A DNA stretch of 64,000 bases. Source: CBDCFT01 sp965216365 (GTDB lineage Bacteria > Pseudomonadota > Gammaproteobacteria > Arenicellales > CBDCFT01). The translations under genes were made by a program, and so were the position numbers. The stretch covers positions 1 through 64,000 of the forward strand of contig CBDCFT010000059.1 of assembly GCA_965216365.1 (NCBI GenBank). Direction: 5' to 3'. Positions 25,572-34,614 of this stretch are shown here, one piece after another. The notes beneath the pieces were generated by a model, which was not told the origin of the DNA, made no database searches, and saw nothing but the letters and a program-made list of their open reading frames with translations. Position 1 is the stretch's first letter, and every line of letters starts with the position of its first letter.

Positions 25572-26066
25572 ATGGACAGGGTGTTGTTGACAATAAAAGG
25601 AGCGGAAAAGCTCCGGGCGGAACTCAAGCGTCTGAAAAGCACAGATCGCCCAAAGGTGATTGCCGCCATAGAGGAAGCGCGCTCACACGGTGATCTTTCC
25701 GAGAACGCCGAGTACGATGCGGCGCGTGATCAACAGGGATTTATCGAAGGCCGTATAGCAGAACTCGAATCGCAGCTCTCCCTGGCGGAAGTCATTGACC
25801 CGGCAACGCTGAACGGCGACGGCAAAATAATTTTTGGTTCAACCGTCAAATTGTTTGACGAAGAACAGGACAGTGAAGTGTGTTATCAAATCGTCGGCGA
25901 CCTCGAAGCCGATATCGCTCAAGGACAGATCTCCCTCGGCTCACCCATCGCCCGCGCTCTCATCGGTAAATTCGAAGGCGACGAAGTCGAAGTCGAAACC
26001 CCTGGTGGATTGCGTCACTACGAAGTATTGAGCGTTAGCTACCAGATAGTAAGGAATGCGATATAA
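25572..26066 (+). CDS. greA: Transcription elongation factor GreA
   Basis: Rescues backtracked RNA polymerase by stimulating transcript cleavage. The 164-residue protein has the coiled-coil with the acidic tip HGDLSENAEYDAARDQQGFIEGRIAELE, followed by the FKBP-like domain (IIFGSTVKLFDEEQDSEVCYQIVGDLEADIAQGQISLGSPIARALIGK). It is thus the canonical cleavage factor, in contrast to the tip-less homologue at 2135. The ATG abuts the carB stop with no gap, matching the carAB-greA order of many gammaproteobacteria. Confidence 0.95.
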   Translation: MDRVLLTIKGAEKLRAELKRLKSTDRPKVIAAIEEARSHGDLSENAEYDAARDQQGFIEGRIAELESQLSLAEVIDPATLNGDGKIIFGSTVKLFDEEQDSEVCYQIVGDLEADIAQGQISLGSPIARALIGKFEGDEVEVETPGGLRHYEVLSVSYQIVRNAI

Positions 26067-26396
26067 AGTATATTTCTCGTTATTTGTTATTTCAGCAAAC
26101 CGGAGTCGCTAATGACCGTTTTTTTCCCAGTAGTTTCTCCAGCCTTGTATTTGTCTTATTCCGAATTCTCCACTTCGTGTTATATGGAGCATTGAATTAC
26201 ATGCATCTGTATCGAGAGACAAATGATTTCCTCGCGATGTGTTTTAGGAAATTCGAAATGCAAGTACCTGCTCCTGTACTAAATAATTCCCACGACTAGA
26301 CCGACTTTGCGCTATCAAAAAGGATGTTTGGAAATCGCGATCATTCAGATTGTGGCTCGATATATTAGCGGATTGAACTGCCTCTCTGGTTCGTAT
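26067..26396. other. Gene-free stretch after greA
   Basis: AT-rich, 330 bases. It contains a 71-codon open frame (26084-26299) with no family resemblance and no good ribosome site, which I do not accept as a gene. The stretch may be the eroded upstream part of the pseudogene that follows. Confidence 0.5.
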
Positions 26397-26992
26397 TGAT
26401 CGACAGGGTTGACACAAGAAGTAGGCGTAATATTTAGGACTTTAGATGAATTTCGGGAGGATATTCGTTTTTTTGGCTCTACCGATAACAAATAGTTCAA
26501 AGTGCACAGAATTACATAAAAAGTATTTGAGGAATTTTTTTCAGGAAGAATTTGATAAACCAGAAAATCCTTTTCTTTCAAGTCAAAAAAGAGACACAGT
26601 ATCCAGAAAAAGTATTAGGTCTGCCATAGCGAATTCTGGTGTGGATGGGCTAAATCCAAATGATAGTGCAGAACTATCTAGAACCATTGGTCAATCATTC
26701 GGCGGATACGTTCACCCTGCTTCGGGGCATATCTGTGAGACGATGAAGGGGACGCCAACCGACGTATTCTGTTAAAGGGATGTCTGGTACGCAAAGGCAA
26801 TATGAGTTTTTGTCTAACTAGCAGGATTATGCTTACAAAGGATTGTTTCTAACTAAACTAACTGTTATCGTCTTGCAGGAAGCGGAAACAGAACAGGGCT
26901 ACACACAGTTTATTGATTACTTTGAACAAGTTGCAGGTCTTGAGAAGCCTGAAGATCCAGAGAAACTTCTGAAAAAAATTAAACGGGGCTAG
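26397..26992 (+). pseudogene. Decayed gene of an uncharacterised family
   Basis: Three pieces in different frames read as one protein. Piece 1 (about 26400-26508) includes LTQEVGVIFRTLDEFREDI and ends at TAG. Piece 2 (26446-26775 frame) includes KYLRNFFQEEFDKPENPFLS, VSRKSIRSAIANSGVDGLNP and GGYVHPASGHICE. Piece 3 (from about 26771) includes VKGMSGTQRQYEFLSN, an in-frame TAG at 26810-26812, then QDYAYKGLFLTKLTVIVLQEAE and FIDYFEQVAGLEKPEDPEKL to a TAG at 26990. Each piece has protein-like composition, and the order suggests a single ancestral gene of about 200 or more codons broken by indels and stops. I cannot name the family confidently; a DUF5677-like protein is a guess. Confidence 0.55.
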
Positions 26993-27040
26993 CAGGCGCA
27001 GACTGAACGGAGTGAAATGGAATCCGGGACAAAACTTGTA

Positions 27041-27187
27041 GTGAACTATCGTCGAAATATAATCGTTGGCGGGACGTTTTATTTGTCGGTAACCTGCAAA
27101 ACCGTCCATCCGGGTTGTTTGACGAATGGAACGCAGAAGATGTTCCTTCTGTCTGTAAGACTGAAGGATAAGAGGCGTAAAGAATAA
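27041..27187 (+). pseudogene. Probable REP-associated tyrosine transposase remnant
   Basis: A 48-codon frame starting GTG and reading VNYRRNIIVGGTFYLSVTCK, which matches the N-terminal pattern of REP-associated (Y1/IS200-like) transposases (YRR....GGT.F.TV). The rest of such a protein (about 150 residues with the HUH and catalytic Tyr) is absent, so only a truncated relic remains. The preceding TGAACGGAGTGAAATGGAATCCGGGAC is typical of DNA flanking such genes. It sits among palindromic repeats elsewhere in the window that such enzymes are known to mobilise. Confidence 0.5.
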
Positions 27188-27366
27188 CTCCGCCTTACCT
27201 TGTTCCTTTCCAGTCGGTGCAGCTGGAATCAATGTCAGGCCCCGGACGTACTTACAGCACACTCGATTACTCTTGATGGGGTAAGATTAGTAATCCGCTA
27301 TTAAGTTTAATTGCTTCAGGTTTTATGTTCCAAGACCCAGTTTATTGATGGAAATTCGATAAAGCC

Positions 27367-29463
27367 GTGTGCTTACTCGTGCGAACTCTGCTTGATTTAT
27401 TGGTGCTGCTTGCGCTGGCGCTTGTTTTGGCCGTAGTGCTAACGGGCGGTTTTGAACTGGAATTCAATGAACTTAGCATTTCCGCTACGGGTTTAGACAA
27501 GCCACTCGTATATTTTTTTGTTTTGTTATCCGTGCGCTATTTGTTTTTCGAGGTCCCTGGAAACTTTAGCCTGACGGCGAGTAACGACTGGTTGCGACAC
27601 CACGGTGTTCGTGGATTCATTTTTTTAGTGTTGACCGTAGTGGTGGTCAAATCTTTCGTTTCCATCATTGTTCTGTTTTATTTCAACCAGGCTCTCGATG
27701 GGAAAGATTTAATTTTCACGTACGCGCCGGATCTGGCTCTGTGTCTTGCGATTTCACTCAGTCTTTTTGTGATCACTTTATCGGATAACGGAAAACTTAA
27801 TAACAGTCTAGTAGGACGTGTTCGGGTGCTGGTCTATTGTTTTGTGGGTGTTGGAACCGTATTAGTTTCAATTTATTACGTGCTGTCGGGTTATGTATAT
27901 TTTTTCTGGGGTTCGTTTTTGGAGCCTCACCATTTTCAGGCGATGAAAATGGCGCGTGTCGGTGACGAATTTCTGGATTTGTTTTTTCGCGTTCAGACAC
28001 TCGTTGCATTTTGTGTGATGGGCGTGCTTTACCTGTTTGCAAAGCGTATTCAAAAGATGATTAGCGAGCCGGCAAAACGCGTGTCCTGGTCGATGGCGCT
28101 GGTTTCCCTGTGTTTAGTTCCGTTCGCTTTGGTTGCTCATCAACCCGTCAATCGACCTGCTGATTTTTCACCATCCGTGGCGTCGCCGCTATGGCTGTTG
28201 CAGCAACCCGTGGCCAAAAATCAAAATGGTGTTGACGACTTTGATTTAATAAAGGACATCGATACTTCTAAGTTCGTTGCACAAAAGACCGGCGAAATTC
28301 CATTGAAGTATAAAAGCCTCAAGGGTGCTGCGAAAGGTAAGAACCTCGTGTTTTTTGTCATGGAGTCGGTGCGCCGCCGCAATCTTGGGTTGTACGGCTA
28401 CAGTCGTGAGCCGATGCCGGAACTCACCCGGTTGGCAGAGAATTCGCTGGTATTTCAGAATGCCTACGTGATGCAACCGAGAAGCAGTAAGGCCATGGCG
28501 GCCCTGACGTTGGGTATCATGCCTGACCCGAGGTTAATACCTATTTCGTGGGAGCCTCGTCGCATCGACGGGCACGACACGTTTTTCACCCGGGTGTTGA
28601 AGCAGGAAAGGCGATTTTATCAAGGTACAGCGCAACCCTATGGCGGGGACCGGTTGCAGGACTTCTTTCTTGCGGCTACTCACTATGTGGATCAACCCGT
28701 GGTTTCGCTGGAGACACTGCAGGAGGACAAGTCGCTGTCAAACGATGATCGTGGGCTTGTGCAAAGCTTTCTGCGCTGGGTGAATGAATCGAATCAGCCG
28801 TTTGTTGGCCTGCTGTGGACGGAATGCGCGCACATGCCCTATGACGCGCAAGTAAAACCCTTCGGTGAGAAAAATTTGGTAGACAAGTACGATAATTGTC
28901 TGCGTCAAGTGGATGATGCATTGGCATCGTTAGTTGAGGGGTTGGTGAGTGCGGGCAAGCTGGATGACACCCTGTTGGTGATATTCGGCGATCACGGTGA
29001 AGCCCTAGGCGAGAATTTCGATCGCGGCCATGGCAGTTACCTGTATGAACACTCCATGCGAATTCCATTCATTATTCACAATCGCGAAATAATCAAAGAA
29101 AGAACTGATGTAACTGGGCGTTTTCAACTAAAAGATGTTCCCACAACACTCCTTTACCTTATGGGGCTGCCTGACGATATCAATCAGTCAGTAAATATAT
29201 TCTCAAAAAGCGCACGCGATAAACTTTTCATGAGTAATGTTTACCAGGATTTTAAACTGGGGATACTGTTTGAGCGCACAAAATTTGTTTACCGCCCAAG
29301 GTACGATTTGACGTATGTCTATGATCTCGACGCAGATCCGCAAGAGCGGATAAATATAAGTAGTCAGTTCAGCAAGATGCAGTTGGCGGCATTAAAGCAA
29401 GACGCGCTGACGTGGTATAAGTTTCAAAAATCATACGTGGATAACAACTACCCGCGTCGATAA
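27367..29463 (+). CDS. Inner-membrane sulfatase-fold (alkaline phosphatase superfamily) enzyme
   Basis: A 698-residue protein with an N-terminal membrane domain (several hydrophobic helices over about residues 5-250) and a C-terminal sulfatase-fold domain from about residue 325. Catalytic-domain landmarks are NLVFFVMESVRRRNLGLYGYSREPMPELTRLA (metal-binding Glu and neighbours), MQPRSSKAMAALTLGIMPD at the nucleophile region, and LLVIFGDHGEALGENFDRGHGSYLYEHSMRIPF (metal-binding Asp-His). The nucleophile site has Ser and Lys, not the CxPxR of formylglycine sulfatases, so it is more like a phosphoglycerol/phosphoethanolamine-type transferase or phosphodiesterase of the envelope. The start is GTG with a weak ribosome site. 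Substrate unknown. Confidence 0.75.
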   Translation: MCLLVRTLLDLLVLLALALVLAVVLTGGFELEFNELSISATGLDKPLVYFFVLLSVRYLFFEVPGNFSLTASNDWLRHHGVRGFIFLVLTVVVVKSFVSIIVLFYFNQALDGKDLIFTYAPDLALCLAISLSLFVITLSDNGKLNNSLVGRVRVLVYCFVGVGTVLVSIYYVLSGYVYFFWGSFLEPHHFQAMKMARVGDEFLDLFFRVQTLVAFCVMGVLYLFAKRIQKMISEPAKRVSWSMALVSLCLVPFALVAHQPVNRPADFSPSVASPLWLLQQPVAKNQNGVDDFDLIKDIDTSKFVAQKTGEIPLKYKSLKGAAKGKNLVFFVMESVRRRNLGLYGYSREPMPELTRLAENSLVFQNAYVMQPRSSKAMAALTLGIMPDPRLIPISWEPRRIDGHDTFFTRVLKQERRFYQGTAQPYGGDRLQDFFLAATHYVDQPVVSLETLQEDKSLSNDDRGLVQSFLRWVNESNQPFVGLLWTECAHMPYDAQVKPFGEKNLVDKYDNCLRQVDDALASLVEGLVSAGKLDDTLLVIFGDHGEALGENFDRGHGSYLYEHSMRIPFIIHNREIIKERTDVTGRFQLKDVPTTLLYLMGLPDDINQSVNIFSKSARDKLFMSNVYQDFKLGILFERTKFVYRPRYDLTYVYDLDADPQERINISSQFSKMQLAALKQDALTWYKFQKSYVDNNYPRR

Positions 29464-29465
29464 TC

Positions 29466-30239
29466 TCAGTCCAGGGAGCGTCTGTCGATGTTGTAGTGAA
29501 CCTGGTTACAACTACCGTCACCGTAAGTCCGTTCGGTCAATTCAATTTTTCCGCTTTCGTCGGCAAGAATGACTGTTGAGCAGCGCGTGCCGTAGTCTGG
29601 TGTTTCGATAAAAATCGGCGACAAATAGCGCTCCAGTTCGATTTCTATACCGGTGTCGGGCAAGTGTTCGTCGGGTGCTTTGGTTTTATCCGATAAGAGT
29701 TCCAACAACGCCTGGGTCAAATCGTTGTTTTCCGAATTGACGATGTTCTCGAACCGTTGCTTGCCATTGACGGCTTTTGGCCAGGGCGTATCGAGTAAGT
29801 GGTTGCTCAGTGCAAAAACACCTTCGTCCAACAGAACCGGGCTGGTATCCGAGCGGTTCGAGTAAAAATATATCCGCTCCAGATTGCCGGCTAACAATGA
29901 AAATCCGTTGTATTTCGATCGATCTGCGTCAAGACCGTACAGATAATTCTCAATTGTCACGTCGCTGATTAACCAGTTTGTGACGATGTTGCCGCGCGAC
30001 TCGCGTTTAGGATCATGCGAACCCGGATTGCGAAAATTGGTTAATGCCGAGATCCGGCCTGAACGGTTGATACCCAGCCAGGTTCCGCCAGCTTCCAGGT
30101 CGCGACCCGCGAGAATCTCAGGGTGTTCCTGCCAAAAACCTGCTTCTTTAGCCGGTCTCCCATAGAATTCGTCGCGATTGGCCGCTAGGATGAATGGAAA
30201 ATCCGGGTGTGCCTTTAATCCGAGAAGAATGAAACACAT
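29466..30239 (-). CDS. NRDE (TANGO2-like) family protein
   Basis: A 257-residue protein of the NRDE/TANGO2 family, named for the Asn-Arg-Asp-Glu motif, seen here at 21-24 in FPFILAANRDEFYGRP. Cys2, right after the initiator Met at 30239, fits the N-terminal nucleophile position proposed for this Ntn-hydrolase-like fold, so I prefer that start over Met two codons upstream. Further matches are GGTWLGINRSGRISALTNFR and YGTRCSTVILAD near the C-terminus. Molecular role in bacteria is unsettled. It is convergent with the sulfatase-fold gene (2-base gap). Confidence 0.85.
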   Translation of the reverse strand: MCFILLGLKAHPDFPFILAANRDEFYGRPAKEAGFWQEHPEILAGRDLEAGGTWLGINRSGRISALTNFRNPGSHDPKRESRGNIVTNWLISDVTIENYLYGLDADRSKYNGFSLLAGNLERIYFYSNRSDTSPVLLDEGVFALSNHLLDTPWPKAVNGKQRFENIVNSENNDLTQALLELLSDKTKAPDEHLPDTGIEIELERYLSPIFIETPDYGTRCSTVILADESGKIELTERTYGDGSCNQVHYNIDRRSLD

Positions 30240-30281
30240 TTGCAATTTAATAGATAACTACAGCTGGTTACTTAATCCTAC

Positions 30282-31517
30282 ATGAAACGCAGAACGATGT
30301 TGTCGATTTTAGGTGGCGGTGTAGTTGCCACTTGGGCGGGCAGCCGTTATGCATTTGAGCATGGGATATGGAATCCATGCTTGGGTGAGAGTCTTCCGTC
30401 GCATCTGGCCAATCACGCATTGGTTCAGGCGGCATGGCAAGACATCGACCCAACCCAGGTTTGGGATTGCCATGCGCACGTCGCGGGAACCGGCGATAGC
30501 GGCGGCGGTATCGTAGTAAACCCCGACATGTACAAACTCTCGCATCCCATCGCGTTTTTAAAGCGCAAGTTCTATCTCAATGCCGGTTGTGTCGATGAAA
30601 ACGGCGAGGTGGATGTGGGTTTTGTTAATCGAATGCTGCATTTACATGCAAATTTTCCCACAGGGGTTAAGTTTGGATTGCTGGCATTGGATTATTACCA
30701 CGATGAAAACGGTCAGATTGTTAAAGAAAACAGTTTTTTTCATGTGCCCAACGCGTATGTGCAAAGCCTGGCTGAACGATACTCCGAATCATTTGAATGG
30801 ATTGCATCGATTCATCCATATCGTGAGGATGCATTGGATGAATTGGACGATGTTCATGCTGCAGGTGCGCGCGCGATAAAGTGGTTACCTCCCGCACAGG
30901 GCATCGATCCGTCCTCGTCGCAATGCGATGCCTTTTATCAACGCCTGGCAGCGCTCAATATGCCTCTGCTAACGCATACCGGCGCCGAACACGCGGTCAG
31001 TGTTCCCGGTGGGCATGAATACGGCAATCCGTTGTTATTGCGACGGGCGCTTGATCATGGAGTTCGTGTTATTGCCGCGCACTGTGCAACTATTGGCGAA
31101 AACATCGACAGCGATCAAGGCGAAAACGGACCGCATGTCAGCAGTTTCAGTTTATTTATACGTCTGATGCAGGATGAAAAATATGACAGCTTACTGTTTG
31201 GCGAGATGTCGGCGATAATGCAACGCAACCGCCACCCGGACGTGGTACGAGTACTATTGGAAAAACAGGAATGGCACGACCGCTTGCTTAACGGTTCGGA
31301 TTATCCGTTACCGGCGGTGATGGCGATTTTTTCGATCCGGCGTTTTGTCAAAGCCGGATTGTTAGCGGAAAATGCAGTCGAACCGCTGATGGAATTGCAT
31401 CAGCATAATCCACTGTTATTCGAATTTGTTCTGAAACGCAGTGTGAATATCGATGGTCGGGGATTTTCGCCCCAGGTGTTTCACACACGCCGTGTGCTGG
31501 ATAGCCAGAGCGGATAA
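30282..31517 (+). CDS. Exported metal-dependent amidohydrolase (TIM barrel)
   Basis: A 411-residue amidohydrolase-superfamily protein. The N-terminus MKRRTMLSILGGGVVATWAG resembles a signal or anchor peptide with consecutive basic residues. Motifs in order are DCHAHVAG at 62-69 (HxH metal ligands), WIASIHPYREDALDEL, KWLPPAQGIDP (barrel Lys), LLTHTGAEH (His ligand), VIAAHCATIG (His) and LNGSDYPLP (Asp ligand). The pattern is the amidohydrolase-2/COG2159-type group of hydrolases and decarboxylases. It is divergent from the NRDE gene and tail-to-tail with yhbY. The substrate cannot be inferred. Confidence 0.8.
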   Translation: MKRRTMLSILGGGVVATWAGSRYAFEHGIWNPCLGESLPSHLANHALVQAAWQDIDPTQVWDCHAHVAGTGDSGGGIVVNPDMYKLSHPIAFLKRKFYLNAGCVDENGEVDVGFVNRMLHLHANFPTGVKFGLLALDYYHDENGQIVKENSFFHVPNAYVQSLAERYSESFEWIASIHPYREDALDELDDVHAAGARAIKWLPPAQGIDPSSSQCDAFYQRLAALNMPLLTHTGAEHAVSVPGGHEYGNPLLLRRALDHGVRVIAAHCATIGENIDSDQGENGPHVSSFSLFIRLMQDEKYDSLLFGEMSAIMQRNRHPDVVRVLLEKQEWHDRLLNGSDYPLPAVMAIFSIRRFVKAGLLAENAVEPLMELHQHNPLLFEFVLKRSVNIDGRGFSPQVFHTRRVLDSQSG

Positions 31518-31518
31518 A

Positions 31519-31818
31519 TCAGGGAAGCGCTATTTTGGGTTCTTGCGCCGGACGATAAATGGACACGGTACGCCCGATTTGCTGAATAACGGTGGCGTCG
31601 GTTTGCTGGCAAATATTGTGCGCGGTCTTTTTACGCGCAGATTTATCATCATCCGACAACTTTATTTTGATGAGTTCATGGTGACTCAACGCAATTTCGA
31701 TTTCCGCCAATACGACTTTGGTCAATCCGGCTTGTCCGATACTGACAACGACCTGGCGGTGATGGGCCAATGAGCGTAAATAACGTTTTTGTTTGCCGGT
31801 TAATTCCATTGCATACAC
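31519..31818 (-). CDS. yhbY: YhbY-family RNA-binding (CRM) protein
   Basis: A 99-residue protein of the CRM domain family that binds pre-50S ribosomes. The sequence shows LTGKQKRYLRSLAHHRQVVVSIGQAGLTKVVLAEIEIALSHHELIKIKL with the GxxG-like loop. It lies divergently from rlmE, the same neighbourhood as in E. coli, which strengthens the assignment. The ATG is at 31818; a short open extension upstream of that Met would not fit the family. Confidence 0.92.
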   Translation of the reverse strand: MYAMELTGKQKRYLRSLAHHRQVVVSIGQAGLTKVVLAEIEIALSHHELIKIKLSDDDKSARKKTAHNICQQTDATVIQQIGRTVSIYRPAQEPKIALP

Positions 31819-31884
31819 TTTGCGTATTGAAATTTAATATTCCAAGCATAGTAGCAAACTATCGATGTTCTTATTCAGGCGGCG

Positions 31885-32529
31885 ATGAGTAAAGCAAAAC
31901 GAAGCGCGTCCAGCGAGCGTTGGAGACAACGCCAGTCGCGTGACCCGTTTGTTAAACAGGCGCGCACACAAGGTTATAACTCTCGTGCCGCGTATAAGTT
32001 AATTGAAATCGACGAAAAAGATCGCTTGTTAAAAAACGGCATGACCGTGCTCGATCTCGGCGCCGCACCGGGTAGTTGGTCGCAGTATGCCAGGCAAAAA
32101 GTCGGCGCAAAGGGTTTGGTGGTTGCGGTTGATTTGCTTCCGGTTAACGCAAAAGGTGTCGTGGCCATCCAGTCCGATATTAGCGAACTGGAAACATTAC
32201 CAATTCTTCATGAATATAAGCGTACCGAGGCAAACCTTGTAATCAGCGATATCGCCCCCAATATCACAGGTGTGAAGGCGACCGATGATGCGCGCGCTTT
32301 GCAGTTGCTGGAATCGGTGTTGCATATTTGTGAGCAGGTGCTAAAAGCCGACGGCGTATTACTGGCAAAGGTGTTCGAAGGTGAAAGCGCGAACGAGTTT
32401 CGAAGAATGTGTGAGCGAAAGTTTTCAAAAATTACGATGCGTAAACCGCGTTCGTCACGTTCACAAAGCCGTGAAATATATTTGCTGGCACGAGGATTTA
32501 AACGCTTAAGCGCGTCAAAAAGAGAGTGA
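31885..32529 (+). CDS. rlmE: 23S rRNA (uridine-2'-O-)-methyltransferase RlmE
   Basis: Methylates U2552 of 23S rRNA in the 50S particle, using SAM, late in assembly. The 214-residue protein contains the SAM motif TVLDLGAAPGSWSQYA and the K-D-K-E tetrad context: RAAYKLIEIDEKD, SDIAPNITGV, LLAKVFEGE and SREIYLLARGFK. Length fits (E. coli 209). Followed after 117 bases by ftsH, as in E. coli. Confidence 0.95.
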   Translation: MSKAKRSASSERWRQRQSRDPFVKQARTQGYNSRAAYKLIEIDEKDRLLKNGMTVLDLGAAPGSWSQYARQKVGAKGLVVAVDLLPVNAKGVVAIQSDISELETLPILHEYKRTEANLVISDIAPNITGVKATDDARALQLLESVLHICEQVLKADGVLLAKVFEGESANEFRRMCERKFSKITMRKPRSSRSQSREIYLLARGFKRLSASKRE

Positions 32530-32646
32530 ATTCACTTGTGTTAACGCTGATCGCATAGGAAAATGGTGTTCAGGTTCATTGGTTGGGCGGAACAAAGGCT
32601 CGCGCAAACCAGTCTTAACTAGACAATTCATTAAACATTACTTTGT

Positions 32647-34560
32647 ATGAATAATTTAACCAAAAATCTTATCTTGTGGCTGGTTATCGCCATGGTGCTG
32701 ATGGCGGTGTTTAACAATTTCGGGCCACGTCAGGACGCGAAACATCCGCCGATCCCTTATTCGACATTTATAACCCTGGTCACCCAGGGTCAGGTTGAAA
32801 AAGTCACTATCCGCGGCGAGACCATTCTTGGCACCAAGGTCAATGGCGAGACGTTTAAGACGCTTTCACCGGGCGACGATCACATGGTGACGGATTTGCT
32901 GGAAAACGGTGTCGCTATCAACGCGGAAGAGGAAGAACAGCCTTCATTGTTGTGGTCGATTCTTTTGAGCTGGTTCCCGTTTCTGTTATTGATCGGAGTC
33001 TGGATATTCTTTATGCGTCAGATGCAGGGCGGTGGTGGTCGTGGCGCGCTGAGTTTTGGTAAGAGCCGCGCGCGCATGCTGACGGAAGATAAGAACACCA
33101 TCACGTTCGCCGATGTGGCCGGTGTTGAGGAAGCCAAGGAAGAAGTTGGTGAGCTGGTTGAATTTCTCAGCGACCCCTCCAAGTTTCAGAAACTGGGCGG
33201 ACGTATACCGCGTGGTGTACTCATGACCGGCAGTCCCGGTACGGGTAAAACCCTGCTGGCGAAAGCCATTGCCGGTGAAGCCAAGGTGCCGTTTTTCTCC
33301 ATTTCAGGTTCGGATTTTGTCGAAATGTTTGTCGGTGTCGGTGCTTCACGGGTGCGCGATATGTTTGAACAGGCCAAGAAAAACGCACCGTGCATCATTT
33401 TTATCGATGAAATTGATGCAGTCGGGCGTCAACGTGGCGCGGGTCTGGGCGGCGGACACGACGAACGCGAGCAGACATTGAATCAGTTGCTGGTGGAAAT
33501 GGATGGTTTCGAAGGCAGTGAAGGCGTGATTGTTATCGCTGCGACCAACCGGCCTGACGTGCTCGACCCCGCTTTATTGCGACCAGGACGTTTTGACCGC
33601 CAGGTGCACGTGCCGCTGCCGGATATTCGTGGTCGCGAGCAGATTCTTAAAGTACACATGCGCAAAGTGCCAATGTCAGACGATGTTGACGCCAATGTTA
33701 TAGCACGCGGTACACCGGGTTTCTCCGGCGCAGATCTAGCGAATCTGGTGAATGAGGCGGCATTGTTTGCCGCACGTGCCAGCAAAAAGCTGGTAAACAT
33801 GGAAGACTTTGAACTGGCCAAGGACAAGGTGCTCATGGGTGTCGAGCGCCGCTCAATTGTTATGCCGGAAGAGGAACGTTTGAACACGGCGTACCACGAG
33901 TCCGGTCACACCGTGGTTGCGCGTAGTCTGGATAACACGGATCCCGTGCACAAGGTTACCATCATTCCGCGTGGTCGCGCGTTGGGCGTGACCATGCAGT
34001 TGCCCGAGGAAGATCGTTATTCTCATGACCGCGAGTATTTGCTGTCTAATATCGCCGTACTCATGGGTGGGCGTATTGCCGAAGAAGTGTTCATGAAACA
34101 AATGACCACCGGAGCGTCCAATGACTTTGAACGTGCTACCGAACTGGCGCTGAAAATGGTTTCGCGCTGGGGCATGAGTGATGCCCTCGGTCCACGAGTG
34201 TACGGTGACAATCAATCCGAGGTTTTTCTGGGTCGCGATGTTTCAACGCATCGCAATCTAAGTGACGCGACGGCACAAAAAGTCGATGCCGAAACCACGC
34301 GTATTATTGAAGAGCAGTACGCCAGAGCGCGTAAAATCATTGAGGATAAACGCGACATCATTGAAACCATGGCGAAATTGCTGATGGAATGGGAAACACT
34401 GGATGCCGAGCAAATTGACGCTATTATGGAAGGTAGAACCCCGAAACCACCTGAAAATCTGGATGATTCGGACAAGGGTTCATCGACACCTGAGAGTAAA
34501 ACCGATCCAAAACCGCCGATCGAGCCTCGTATGGACGAGCCGGCTGGCGATCAAGCCTAA
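32647..34560 (+). CDS. ftsH: ATP-dependent zinc metalloprotease FtsH
   Basis: Membrane-anchored AAA protease degrading misassembled membrane proteins and regulators such as LpxC. The 637-residue protein has two N-terminal transmembrane segments flanking a periplasmic domain, AAA ATPase with Walker A (GSPGTGKT), Walker B (CIIFIDEIDAVGRQRG), second region of homology (ATNRPDVLDPALLRPGRFDRQV), and the zinc protease motif YHESGHTVV. The start ATG lies after a 117-base gap from rlmE. It is followed by glmM without the folP usually found between them. Confidence 0.97.
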   Translation: MNNLTKNLILWLVIAMVLMAVFNNFGPRQDAKHPPIPYSTFITLVTQGQVEKVTIRGETILGTKVNGETFKTLSPGDDHMVTDLLENGVAINAEEEEQPSLLWSILLSWFPFLLLIGVWIFFMRQMQGGGGRGALSFGKSRARMLTEDKNTITFADVAGVEEAKEEVGELVEFLSDPSKFQKLGGRIPRGVLMTGSPGTGKTLLAKAIAGEAKVPFFSISGSDFVEMFVGVGASRVRDMFEQAKKNAPCIIFIDEIDAVGRQRGAGLGGGHDEREQTLNQLLVEMDGFEGSEGVIVIAATNRPDVLDPALLRPGRFDRQVHVPLPDIRGREQILKVHMRKVPMSDDVDANVIARGTPGFSGADLANLVNEAALFAARASKKLVNMEDFELAKDKVLMGVERRSIVMPEEERLNTAYHESGHTVVARSLDNTDPVHKVTIIPRGRALGVTMQLPEEDRYSHDREYLLSNIAVLMGGRIAEEVFMKQMTTGASNDFERATELALKMVSRWGMSDALGPRVYGDNQSEVFLGRDVSTHRNLSDATAQKVDAETTRIIEEQYARARKIIEDKRDIIETMAKLLMEWETLDAEQIDAIMEGRTPKPPENLDDSDKGSSTPESKTDPKPPIEPRMDEPAGDQA

Positions 34561-34614
34561 TAGGAAACATTCAGCGGGTTGCGGTGTTGCGTTAGAAAAA
34601 GCTAGTTCGCGCTA

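Noticed and set aside
26084..26299. 71-codon frame after greA
   Set aside because: No ribosome site, no family resemblance, AT-rich decayed surroundings.
26858..27262. 134-codon minus-strand frame
   Set aside because: It runs antisense across the decayed gene and the transposase remnant, whose plus-strand readings are more protein-like.
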